DNA of 5,582 bases, from NCBI GenBank assembly GCA_012799165.1, contig JAAZLU010000130.1, positions 1-5,582 on the forward strand, given 5' to 3'. Shown here piece after piece: positions 1 through 5,582 of the stretch. Numbering within the stretch: position 1 is the stretch's first letter; each line of letters starts with the position of its first letter. The notes under the pieces were generated by a model. That model saw only the letters and a program-made list of their open reading frames with translations, did not search any database and had not been told where the DNA came from. Position numbers and translations under genes: made by a program. This DNA comes from Clostridiales bacterium. GTDB lineage: Bacteria; Bacillota; Clostridia; Peptostreptococcales; Anaerovoracaceae.

Positions 1-2
1 AA

Positions 3-671
3 ATGAGCAGTATGATGAATGATTTTGCCAACGAGAGTTTTAAACGCCTGGATGCGGAAAAGCAGGAGCGGATTATAGAAGCGGCCGTAGCTGAATTTGC
101 GGAGCGAGGTTATGAATTGGCCAATACCAATCGCATCGCCGAGAAGGCTAAAATTAGCGTGGGCTCTGTTTTTCACTATTTTAATACCAAGGAGAACCTA
201 TTTCTTTACATAGTAAACTACGGGTCTTCTTTGATTGAGGAGCATGCCGGCAAAGTCGTGGATGACGATAATTTGAGCGTCGCGGATAAAATAGAGGCCC
301 TGATTCGCCTCGTGGTTAAAACCTCGCGCCGAGAGGCCACTTTAATTCGCCTTTATCACGAGATGTCTTCGATCGGCAATCAGGAGTTGATTTCCAAAGT
401 GCCCAGGAGCCTGGAGAGCTTTACTTCGCAGCGCTATATAAACATGCTTCGGGAGGGGCAGAAAAGGGGCGAGGTGAGGCCGGAACTGGATCCCGGATTT
501 GCGGCATTTTTTATGGACAATATCCTGTTGATGCTTCAGTTCTCCTATGTATGCGAGTATTACAAGATTCGTTTTCAAATGTATAAATACCCTGATATTG
601 AAAAGGAAGAGTACGACGAGAAAGTAATTTCGGAGACTTTTGAGTTTTTGAAGGGGGCACTGCTGCTCTAA
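3..671 (+). CDS. TetR/AcrR-family transcriptional regulator
   Basis: This 222-residue protein has the layout of a TetR-family repressor, a cytoplasmic dimer that binds an operator and releases it on ligand binding. Residues about 20-66 form the DNA-binding domain: an amphipathic first helix (QERIIEAAVAEFAERGY), then the helix-turn-helix (TNRIAEKAKISVGSVFHYF) and the family's usual NTKENLF ending. Family length is about 190-220, so it looks complete. The C-terminal part (about 80-222) is helical with many aromatic residues (FFMDNILLMLQFSYVCEYY, about 169-187), as expected for a ligand-binding and dimer face. The ligand is unknown. ATGs at 3, 12 and 15 are in frame; no upstream sequence is present to show a ribosome binding site, so the start is uncertain. 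The kinase gene begins 23 bp downstream, which suggests co-transcription and control of its own unit. Its operator would lie upstream of the window. Family assignment is firm; the specific role is inference. Confidence 0.92.
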   Translation: MSSMMNDFANESFKRLDAEKQERIIEAAVAEFAERGYELANTNRIAEKAKISVGSVFHYFNTKENLFLYIVNYGSSLIEEHAGKVVDDDNLSVADKIEALIRLVVKTSRREATLIRLYHEMSSIGNQELISKVPRSLESFTSQRYINMLREGQKRGEVRPELDPGFAAFFMDNILLMLQFSYVCEYYKIRFQMYKYPDIEKEEYDEKVISETFEFLKGALLL

Positions 672-694
672 AGCCTAAGAAGGGGGCTGATACT

Positions 695-2308
695 ATGATG
701 ATTCTGAGCTATGATATCGGCACGACGGGTGTAAAGACCTGTCTGTTTCGTATGGGTGGTGAAGGTCCGGACGTGGCGTCCATCGTCATGGAGGATGCGA
801 GCTCAGAGAGCTATTCTTTGAGCGTCCTTCCCAACGGCGGTGTCGAGCAGAATCCTCATGAATGGTGGGAAGCCATGTGCGAGACTACGCGCAGGCTAGT
901 GAGCCGAAATCCCGTGGCATATTCTCAGATTGCCGGTATCAGTTTTTGCGCTCAGGCTCAGAGCGTGGTTCTTCTCGATGAATCCGCCCGGGCACTGCGC
1001 CCGTCCATGAGCTACATGGATCAACGTTCGGGCGGGGTGCGTAGGGCTCATGCCGGAGGCGGTCCCAAGGTCGCCGGTGTGGGTTTGCCCTTTCTTCTTC
1101 AGAGCCTCTACCACACGGGCGTGGTAGCAGGAAGCGATAAGGACCCGGTCTGGAAGTACCTCTGGGTTAAGGAAAACGAGCCGGAAATTTTCAGCAAGGC
1201 GCACAAGTGGCTGGATGTGAAGGATGCGCTGATTGCACGGATGACGGGCGAGTTTAGCATGAGCCGCGATTCCGCCTTTGCCACCTTATTGATGGACAAG
1301 AATGCGAAGACTCCCGAATTCAGCTCGGCTCTGATGAAGCGGCTCGGGGTTTTACCGGAGCACATGCCGAAAATCGTCGAATCGACAACAAAGGTAGGAG
1401 TGCTTTTGGATGAACCCGCGGCTCAGCTCGGCCTCAGTCCGGGAATTCCCGTATTTTCCGGGGGCAGTGATGCGGCTCTCATCGGCGTCGGAGCCGGCTG
1501 CGTCCGTCCCGGTATGACGCATGTCTACATGGGCACCTCCGGTTGGGTTTCTACGGTAACCGACAAAAATATAGTGGACACGAATGCCATGATCGCTTCC
1601 GTCGTGGGCGTTCAGCCGGGTCTATACAATTATTTTGCGGAGCTGGAGACGGCGGGCAAGTGTCTTGAGTGGGTCCGCGACCATCTCGCCTTGGACGAAA
1701 TCAACATTTATCTTGAAAAGCATCACGTCGCGGAAGATGCGAGCTCGGAGTATAAGAGCTTGTATGACTATATGTCCAAAGTTATTTCCGAGACGCCCGC
1801 GGGCTGCGGCGGGGTTATTTTTACTCCCTGGCTTCACGGTAATCGTTGTCCCTTCGAAGATGCGAATGCGCGAGGCATCTTCTTCAATATCGGTTTGGAA
1901 ACGGGAAAGACCGAGCTAATCCGGGCGGTCGTCGAAGGGGTTTGCTACCATATGCGTTGGTTCCTGGAGACAATAAGGAAGAAGCTCAATACCGGAGACA
2001 GGGTGCGCTTCGTCGGAGGAGGGGCCCTATCGCCTGTGACGGCGGGGATTCTTGCGGATGTCCTTCAGATTCCTGTGGAGACCGTTTCCGAGCCTCAGAA
2101 TGTGGGTTCGGTGGGTGCCGCTTTGGCAGTTGCGGTAGGTCTTGGTCGCATTGCCGATCTAAAGGATGCCGAAAATTTAATTAAGCCGGACCGCGTTTTT
2201 ATGCCCGATTCCGATGCCCGTGCCGTGCACGATAAAAATTATGCGGCATTTATAGAGCTTTATGCTGCCAATAAAAAACTGTTCAGGCACTTAAATCAAA
2301 TTCGTTGA
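695..2308 (+). CDS. FGGY-family carbohydrate kinase (xylulokinase-like)
   Basis: This 537-residue cytoplasmic enzyme should transfer phosphate from ATP to a sugar or polyol. The N-terminal FGGY domain starts with the phosphate-binding loop DIGTTGVKTCLF (7-18). It continues with FCAQAQSVVLLDESARALRPS (84-104) and MDQRS (108-112), matching the xylulokinase-type substrate region. GGSDA (256-260) carries the expected catalytic base, Asp259. GTSGW (280-284) opens the C-terminal ATP-binding domain. PWLHGNRCPFEDANARG (378-394) and EGVCYHMRWFLE (414-425) match the FGGY signature area, and VGGGALSP (440-447) is the adenine-side loop. Length is within the family range of about 480-550. The start is ATG 695, 8 nt after AGGGGG (681-686); ATG 698 is an alternative. 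No sugar isomerase, transporter or aldolase lies beside it, so the substrate (xylulose, ribulose, glycerol-like or another) cannot be named. Nothing essential appears to be missing. Confidence 0.93.
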   Translation: MMILSYDIGTTGVKTCLFRMGGEGPDVASIVMEDASSESYSLSVLPNGGVEQNPHEWWEAMCETTRRLVSRNPVAYSQIAGISFCAQAQSVVLLDESARALRPSMSYMDQRSGGVRRAHAGGGPKVAGVGLPFLLQSLYHTGVVAGSDKDPVWKYLWVKENEPEIFSKAHKWLDVKDALIARMTGEFSMSRDSAFATLLMDKNAKTPEFSSALMKRLGVLPEHMPKIVESTTKVGVLLDEPAAQLGLSPGIPVFSGGSDAALIGVGAGCVRPGMTHVYMGTSGWVSTVTDKNIVDTNAMIASVVGVQPGLYNYFAELETAGKCLEWVRDHLALDEINIYLEKHHVAEDASSEYKSLYDYMSKVISETPAGCGGVIFTPWLHGNRCPFEDANARGIFFNIGLETGKTELIRAVVEGVCYHMRWFLETIRKKLNTGDRVRFVGGGALSPVTAGILADVLQIPVETVSEPQNVGSVGAALAVAVGLGRIADLKDAENLIKPDRVFMPDSDARAVHDKNYAAFIELYAANKKLFRHLNQIR

Positions 2309-2323
2309 AAGGAAGATTAAGTC

Positions 2324-2755
2324 ATGTCGGAAGATAAAAATTCCCGCGAAGCCTTAAAGCAGGCCGTCAAGTTCACCTTGCTTTCCGTTTCCGCTGCGGG
2401 CATCGAAGCCCTGTCTTTTGTCGCTTTGAACAGCCTGACCGCTCTGCCTTACGATGTAAAGCATGTAATCTCCGTCGTTCTTTCCGTACTTTGGAATTTT
2501 ACTCTCAACAGGCGCTATACCTTTAAGTCTGCCAACAATGTTCCCATCGCCATGCTGAAGGTGGGGCTTTTCTATGCGGCCTTCATTCCGCTCACAGCCT
2601 GGCTCGGCCAATTGGCTGCCGGGGCGGGCATCAATGAGTACATCATAAAGATTGTTACCATGCTTTTGAACTTTGTCGGTGAATTTTTGTGGTGGAAATT
2701 CGTCGTCTTCAGGGGCAGCGAGAACACGAACGAGCTTGCGAAAAAGAAGGCTTAG
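2324..2755 (+). CDS. GtrA-like small integral membrane protein
   Basis: This 143-residue protein has four hydrophobic segments at about 14-36, 46-62, 74-97 and 104-126, and a lysine-rich C-terminal tail. After segment 2 it carries NFTLNRRYTF (58-67), the hallmark of the GtrA/DPMS membrane family. A second, weaker copy of the pattern, NFVGEFLWWKFVVF (116-129), follows segment 4, as is usual for the family. Known GtrA proteins are thought to flip or otherwise handle polyprenyl-phosphate-linked sugars for cell-surface glycosylation. Its start is ATG 2324 with AAAGGAAG at 2308-2315, and it lies 15 bp after the kinase stop, so it is very probably in the same transcript. No glycosyltransferase is in the window, which is the usual partner, so its partner here is unclear. 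Family assignment is strong; a role in transporting the kinase's substrate or a derived glycolipid is speculation. Confidence 0.9.
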   Translation: MSEDKNSREALKQAVKFTLLSVSAAGIEALSFVALNSLTALPYDVKHVISVVLSVLWNFTLNRRYTFKSANNVPIAMLKVGLFYAAFIPLTAWLGQLAAGAGINEYIIKIVTMLLNFVGEFLWWKFVVFRGSENTNELAKKKA

Positions 2756-2785
2756 GTCGAGTAGAAAAATTTTGAGCCGAAGAAT

Positions 2786-2807
2786 GAATATTTCGATTTT
2801 AATATTC
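2786..2807. promoter_or_regulatory. Inverted repeat, possible operator
   Basis: GAATATT (2786-2792) and AATATTC (2801-2807) are perfect 7-bp arms around an 8-base T-rich gap. The arms have almost no G or C, so an RNA hairpin here would be weak and no stable terminator is evident. The dyad sits just upstream of the candidate -10 element at 2828, overlapping where a -35 would fall, which would suit a dimeric regulator. AT-rich spacers form such dyads by chance, so this is a modest call. Confidence 0.3.
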
Positions 2808-2824
2808 TCCCCCTGCCTCGGATA

Positions 2825-2833
2825 TGCTAAAAT
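2825..2833 (+). promoter_or_regulatory. Candidate extended -10 promoter for the lipoprotein gene
   Basis: TGCTAAAAT reads as an extended -10 element: TG, one base, then TAAAAT, one mismatch from TATAAT. At 17-bp spacing the -35 position (2805-2810, TTCTCC) is poor, which is tolerable for an extended -10 promoter. The -10 is embedded in a perfect 12-bp palindrome, CTAAAATTTTAG (2827-2838). Transcription would start near 2840, giving a leader of about 65 nt before the ATG at 2905. Confidence 0.4.
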
Positions 2834-2892
2834 TTTAGGGTAAGATGCACACGAATTTATTGTGTTGATTGAAGCATGCCGAAGCTAAAGCC

Positions 2893-2897
2893 GGAGG
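2893..2897 (+). promoter_or_regulatory. Shine-Dalgarno site GGAGG that fixes the lipoprotein start
   Basis: GGAGG lies 7 nt before ATG 2905. An in-frame TTG at 2869 would give 12 more residues (starting KHAEAKAGG) but has no ribosome binding site and would bury the signal peptide. The site therefore decides for ATG 2905. Confidence 0.85.
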
Positions 2898-2904
2898 AGC
2901 CAAT

Positions 2905-3960
2905 ATGAAAAAATTTATATCACTTGTTCTTGTAATAATCTTCTTGACGGGACTTGCCGCCTGCGGTAAAAGCGGCGACAATGCTAATAATGAGCCGCCC
3001 GTATCTCCCGTACAGCCGGAAACACCCCCGACGCCCGAAGTCGCTCCGGTGGTGGAAGCGATAGACATGCAGCTGGAATATAATCAGCATGCTCAGGTTA
3101 CGGGCTATATAAAGGGTCTTTCCGCCGACGGAAGCGTCGTGTGGGAGCATGTAACCGAAACTTGCAATGTAGGGCAGTGCGATGTTATTCAGAATATAGG
3201 CGTAAGTTCCGCCGGATATATGTTCCTGGCGGGCGGATCGCTTTACTGTCTGGATCCGGACAACGGCGAACTTCGCTGGGTAAACGAGGGTTTCGGAGGC
3301 GACGGCGCTTCATGGGATTTCGACGAAGAGGGCAATCTTTTCCTTACGGGATATTTTGGGCCCTGGATTTTCGGAGTCAACCCCGAAGGAGAAACCATTG
3401 CGTATCAGAATGTTATGCCCGAGCACTATGAGGCGGAAGGCTATTACTGGCCGAGTGCTCTTTTAGCCGATAGTGACGGCTTTATACGCATTCGCTATTT
3501 CGGCAATAGCAGGGTTATGATAGTCGATCCGTTCTGCGGAGAGATAATCTACGATTATATGTATGCAGAGCCTTTAGATGTAGAGTTTCTTGCCGGAGAT
3601 TGGGTTGATAACGCAGATGATCCCAGCGTCTTTATGAAAATAGGAGAAGACCTTAAATACGAAATCCACCTAAACCTTGACAACGGAACTTCGTATTATT
3701 ACGAGGGCGAGTTCGAACTTGACACCCTCTACGAGGAACACGGTACTGGGCCTGACTGGCTGCGCTCGTATCTCGATTATACCGACGATCCCATAATCGA
3801 TACGATAGGCATGGGGGACTTTATTGTGAATTACTCTTCGCGCGGCCAGGGCGATGATTGGATCTGTTTTGCTCAGATAAACAACGGAGATTCATTCTTA
3901 AGCGTAAATCTCAATGTGTTTGAGCTTATACTGTACAAGCTTACCGGGCCGGTTGGTTAA
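2905..3960 (+). CDS. Lipoprotein with PQQ-like beta-propeller repeats
   Basis: This is a 351-residue exported lipoprotein of unassigned function. The signal peptide is MKKFISLVLVIIFLTG followed by the lipobox LAAC, so Cys20 would be lipidated and the protein held on the outer face of the membrane. A proline-rich linker spans about 30-48. Residues about 63-220 look like PQQ-like propeller blades: ADGSVVWEHVTE (74-85), SLYCLDPDNGELRWVNEG (112-129), GNLFLTGYFGPWIFGVNPEG (143-162) and RVMIVDPFCGEIIYDYM (203-219). Only about four blades are visible, fewer than the seven or eight of complete propellers. The remainder (about 221-351) is a different acidic, aromatic domain (GDWVDNADDPSVFMKIGEDL to ILYKLTG) whose alternating pattern suggests a small beta barrel, possibly lipocalin-like; this is a guess. 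PQQ-like repeats often serve as protein-binding scaffolds, so no catalysis is implied. The next gene starts 30 bp downstream. Confidence 0.83.
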   Translation: MKKFISLVLVIIFLTGLAACGKSGDNANNEPPVSPVQPETPPTPEVAPVVEAIDMQLEYNQHAQVTGYIKGLSADGSVVWEHVTETCNVGQCDVIQNIGVSSAGYMFLAGGSLYCLDPDNGELRWVNEGFGGDGASWDFDEEGNLFLTGYFGPWIFGVNPEGETIAYQNVMPEHYEAEGYYWPSALLADSDGFIRIRYFGNSRVMIVDPFCGEIIYDYMYAEPLDVEFLAGDWVDNADDPSVFMKIGEDLKYEIHLNLDNGTSYYYEGEFELDTLYEEHGTGPDWLRSYLDYTDDPIIDTIGMGDFIVNYSSRGQGDDWICFAQINNGDSFLSVNLNVFELILYKLTGPVG

Positions 3961-3971
3961 GGAAAAACCAA
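3953..3971 (+). other. Short stem-loop across the lipoprotein stop codon
   Basis: TTGGTT (3953-3958) pairs with AACCAA (3966-3971) around a 7-base loop. The stem starts in the last codons and ends just before the next gene's ribosome binding site. There is no T-run, so it is not a typical terminator. It could slightly affect re-initiation, or be chance. Confidence 0.25.
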
Positions 3972-3990
3972 AAAGGAAGCGGGCTTGACC

Positions 3991-4992
3991 ATGCGAAAAA
4001 GTGCAAAAATCGCGCTGCTGATTATAGTTGCGCTTGTAGGAGTGCTCATTATGGCTTTCAGTAATCGGGGAAATATAGGCGATTATATTCGCGGCATAAG
4101 AGGAAACAGCGGAATAGGCAATAAGGGAAAAGCGAACAGCACAAAGCTGGTCGCTTTCAGCTATTCCTACATAGGAAGCGTAGGCGGAGGCAGTTATACA
4201 TACAAGGTCGAGGACAATCAGTTCAGCTACGAATCGATGTACGACGATAAATATGCGGGACTCAGCGTTACGGTGGACGAAGAGCTCTTAGGCAAATTAA
4301 AAGAATTGTATTTAGAGGCAGAAGCCTATAAGTGGGACGGATATTCCAAATCCGATATGAACGTGCGGGACGGCCACGGATTTTCCGTATCGTTCCGCTT
4401 TGAAGACGGAGGAAGATGTTCAGCCGATGGAAGCAATTGCAGTCCGGAGAATTTCGACAGCTTCCGCGTCGGCATGCAGGCATTACTGAGCCCCCTGGCG
4501 GAGGATATCTTCGAGCAGTTGAGGCAAAAGAAGATAGCGGAGGGCTTCCGGGGAAAAGTCGATAACTTCACGCTCAACTTTATTCAACAAGGGAGCTCCG
4601 GCAAAGACAAATACTATTTTAGCGTCCGTACCCCCAGATACGCGGATGATATTAATTTAGATATCAGCATTCACAGTGTCAGCGGAGAATTTTTCCCCGA
4701 GGGCGATTACAGGTACTACGGTATTCTTGACAGCGAATACTGCGATTTCAGTCGCTTAGACGCGCTGATAGAAAAGTATCGACTCGTCGAGTGGTACGAT
4801 TATGATGTCGCCTCCGAGGATTACAACAACGAGGAATGGTTCCAGATAGGAATTTACTTCGATGACGATGAACGTCTCAGCGCCATGGGAACCGAAAAGC
4901 CCGAGAATTACGCTGCTTTAAGACGGGAATTCCTGTCGTACATGGTCGAGTTTATCGACAGTATAAAGGATGTTTATAGGACCTGCAACTAA
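3991..4992 (+). CDS. Membrane-anchored extracytoplasmic protein with a duplicated domain
   Basis: This 333-residue protein has no function I recognise, but its overall pattern recalls hypothetical proteins common in Clostridia. An N-terminal anchor spans about 6-22 (KIALLIIVALVGVLIMAF), with two positive residues before it and no lipobox cysteine, so the bulk should lie outside the membrane. A glycine, lysine and asparagine-rich linker (about 26-51) leads to two related domains. The first (about 52-176) has a tryptophan at 115, then FSVSFRFEDG (131-140) and SADG...SPENF (144-155). The second (about 192-326) has a tryptophan at 268, then FQIGIYFDDD (284-293) and SAMG...KPENY (297-307). The chosen start is ATG 3991 with AAGGAAG at 3973-3979; a TTG at 3985 is in frame but too close to that site. 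The gene follows the lipoprotein by 30 bp, probably in the same transcript. No enzyme motif is visible, so a binding or sensing role is the cautious guess. Confidence 0.8.
   Translation: MRKSAKIALLIIVALVGVLIMAFSNRGNIGDYIRGIRGNSGIGNKGKANSTKLVAFSYSYIGSVGGGSYTYKVEDNQFSYESMYDDKYAGLSVTVDEELLGKLKELYLEAEAYKWDGYSKSDMNVRDGHGFSVSFRFEDGGRCSADGSNCSPENFDSFRVGMQALLSPLAEDIFEQLRQKKIAEGFRGKVDNFTLNFIQQGSSGKDKYYFSVRTPRYADDINLDISIHSVSGEFFPEGDYRYYGILDSEYCDFSRLDALIEKYRLVEWYDYDVASEDYNNEEWFQIGIYFDDDERLSAMGTEKPENYAALRREFLSYMVEFIDSIKDVYRTCN
4144..4518 (+). repeat. Domain copy A in the 333-residue anchored protein
   Basis: Residues about 52-176. Order of landmarks: beta-rich N-terminal part (LVAFSYSYIGSVGGG), helix ELLGKLKELY, Trp115, FSVSFRFEDGGRCSADG (131-147), PENF (152-155), then a closing helix. 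It pairs with copy B. Confidence 0.65.
4564..4968 (+). repeat. Domain copy B in the 333-residue anchored protein
   Basis: Residues about 192-326. The same landmark order appears: NFTLNFIQQGSSG, helix RLDALIEKY, Trp268, FQIGIYFDDDERLSAMG (284-300), PENY (304-307), closing helix. Across the core strand-to-PEN segment 10 of about 25 aligned residues match copy A with one gap. Confidence 0.65.
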
Positions 4993-5029
4993 AAGGCAAG
5001 CGATATTCCTGATATCAGACAAATGCAGC

Positions 5030-5365
5030 ATGGATATGATCTTGGTTTTAGGGACTATCTTTACTATTGTTCGCAACTTATGCGGACGCACGCGACGAAA
5101 ATTCCGATACAGCTTCATCCGAGGGGCTGCCTGTTCCGAAAGAGTTCAAGGTGGAGCTTGAAAAAGTAGGGCGGGGCCTTGCAAAGAATATTGATTCGAA
5201 AGGATCTGTTATTTGTCATTCACTGATTCAAAAATTACAGATGAGTTTATGTTACAGACACCCCCTCTACATGGGCAGGATGATGTGGAAGATGACGCAG
5301 AGGGCAAATTAATATCTGCAAGTTCAAAGAGTGAATTTTGGCGATATTTTAGAATGTTAAATTAG
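5030..5365 (+). pseudogene. Frameshifted small secreted protein gene
   Basis: No intact reading frame covers this stretch, yet protein-like pieces lie end to end in two frames. From ATG 5030 the frame reads MDMILVLG, then becomes unlikely. Dropping one G of the GGG at 5051-5053 continues it as LSLLLFATYAD, which completes a convincing signal peptide with cleavage after an A-T-Y-A motif. The new frame runs on as ARDENSDTASSEGLPVPKEF and KVELEKVGRGLAKNIDSKGS to about 5200. Between about 5195 and 5225 the frame must return to the first one. From there it reads TDSKITDEFMLQTPPLHG, QDDVEDDAEGKLISASSK and SEFWRYFRMLN, then TAG at 5363-5365. The repaired product would be about 110 residues, acidic and exported. 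The two shifts cancel (one base gained, one lost), which fits either decay or paired sequencing errors. No good ribosome binding site precedes 5030, so the real start may differ. The family is not recognised. Confidence 0.55.
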
Positions 5366-5383
5366 AATTTGAGAGAGAAGTTT

Positions 5384-5582
5384 ATGAAATTCGGATGGAT
5401 TAACCTGGTTGGGGCAGTAATTGTGATTCTTCTGCTGATACCGAATATTGTTTATGCCATAAGAAACAAAGCTGGAAAAAATCTTTGCACCAATAAATAC
5501 ATTAACTTAATGGAGCAAATTGGACGATATACTTGCATTGTTTTGATGTGGTTGCCTTTGTTCGTATGGGAATTCGGCTTTG
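5384..5582 (+). CDS. Small integral membrane protein, 3' end beyond the window
   Basis: The gene starts at ATG 5384 after a purine-rich GAGAGAGAAG (5371-5380) and stays open to the last base, giving 66 residues. Residues about 7-25 (NLVGAVIVILLLIPNIVYA) form a first membrane helix, followed by a short basic loop (IRNKAGKNLCTNKY). A second helix covers about 49-64 (YTCIVLMWLPLFVW). The start, the NKxxxxxCTNK loop and EQIGRY-C-MW-P pattern recall small hypothetical membrane proteins of Firmicutes, but I cannot attach a family name or function. It lies 18 bp after the stop of the broken secreted gene, and the codons are more AT-rich than in the upstream genes. It may be part of the same envelope-protein cluster. 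Confidence 0.72.
   Translation, partial: MKFGWINLVGAVIVILLLIPNIVYAIRNKAGKNLCTNKYINLMEQIGRYTCIVLMWLPLFVWEFGF

Noticed and set aside
896..1204. Open frame on the minus strand opposite the sugar kinase
   Set aside because: It lies entirely within the kinase gene, whose protein carries family motifs throughout. The minus-strand product has no recognisable motif.
1846..2184. Overlapping + frame rich in Arg, Gly and Cys inside the kinase
   Set aside because: It is the kinase read in another frame. The composition is a by-product of GC-rich codons, and the kinase frame holds the FGGY signature here.
2756..2820. Terminator after the GtrA-like gene
   Set aside because: The only dyad is almost pure AT with no following T-run, so a stable terminator is not supported.
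3953..3971. Rho-independent terminator after the lipoprotein gene
   Set aside because: The 6-bp stem is half AT and no run of T follows it. It runs straight into the next gene's ribosome binding site.
5002..5016. GATAT-5-ATATC inverted repeat after the anchored protein gene
   Set aside because: Five-base AT-rich arms are expected by chance, and nothing nearby supports a promoter or operator.
4970..5161. A 63-residue frame starting at ATG 4970 inside the end of the previous gene
   Set aside because: Only the MDMILVLG part looks like protein. After the GGG run at 5051 it turns into an Arg-rich, unlikely sequence, while the neighbouring frame carries on a good signal peptide.
5067..5312. An 81-residue gene starting at TTG 5067
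   Set aside because: There is no ribosome binding site, the start cuts a signal peptide in half, and the last third (CHSLIQKLQMSLCYRHPLYM) looks out of frame. It fits better as the middle piece of the frameshifted gene.

Overview
The window looks like a piece of chromosome from a low-to-mid GC Gram-positive bacterium of the Clostridia type. The support is indirect: GGAGG or AAGGAAG ribosome binding sites, a lipobox lipoprotein with a short lysine-led signal, a GtrA-like membrane protein, and runs of exported 'hypothetical' proteins typical of Firmicutes. There is no rRNA, tRNA or housekeeping marker to fix the taxon. All recognisable genes are on the + strand. I see no mobile element, CRISPR array or RNA gene.

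Block 1 (3-2755) is a tight three-gene unit. It holds a TetR/AcrR-family repressor, an FGGY-family sugar kinase 23 bp downstream, and a GtrA-like four-helix membrane protein 15 bp further on. The spacing and the ribosome binding sites argue for one transcript. The plausible reading is a ligand-controlled unit in which the regulator responds to a small molecule, the kinase phosphorylates a sugar or polyol, and the GtrA protein moves a lipid-linked sugar or related compound. The substrate cannot be read from the sequence, and the link between kinase and GtrA is inference.

An AT-rich spacer of about 150 bp (2756-2904) follows. It has a possible extended -10 promoter and a dyad just upstream of it.

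Block 2 (2905-5582) is a series of exported or membrane proteins. The first is a lipoprotein with a proline-rich linker, PQQ-like beta-propeller repeats and a separate C-terminal domain. The second is a membrane-anchored extracytoplasmic protein built from two diverged copies of one domain. The third is a small secreted protein that appears broken by two compensating frameshifts. The last is the start of a small two-helix (or more) membrane protein, cut by the window end. None has an assigned function. Block 2 also uses the isoleucine codon ATA far more than the kinase and GtrA genes (22 of 44 against 4 of 34, counted by hand), so the blocks may have different histories.

The most interesting items are the domain duplication in the 333-residue protein, the hidden frameshifted secreted gene at about 5030-5365, and the unusual regulator-kinase-GtrA grouping. 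I do not see a clear new defence or catalytic system.
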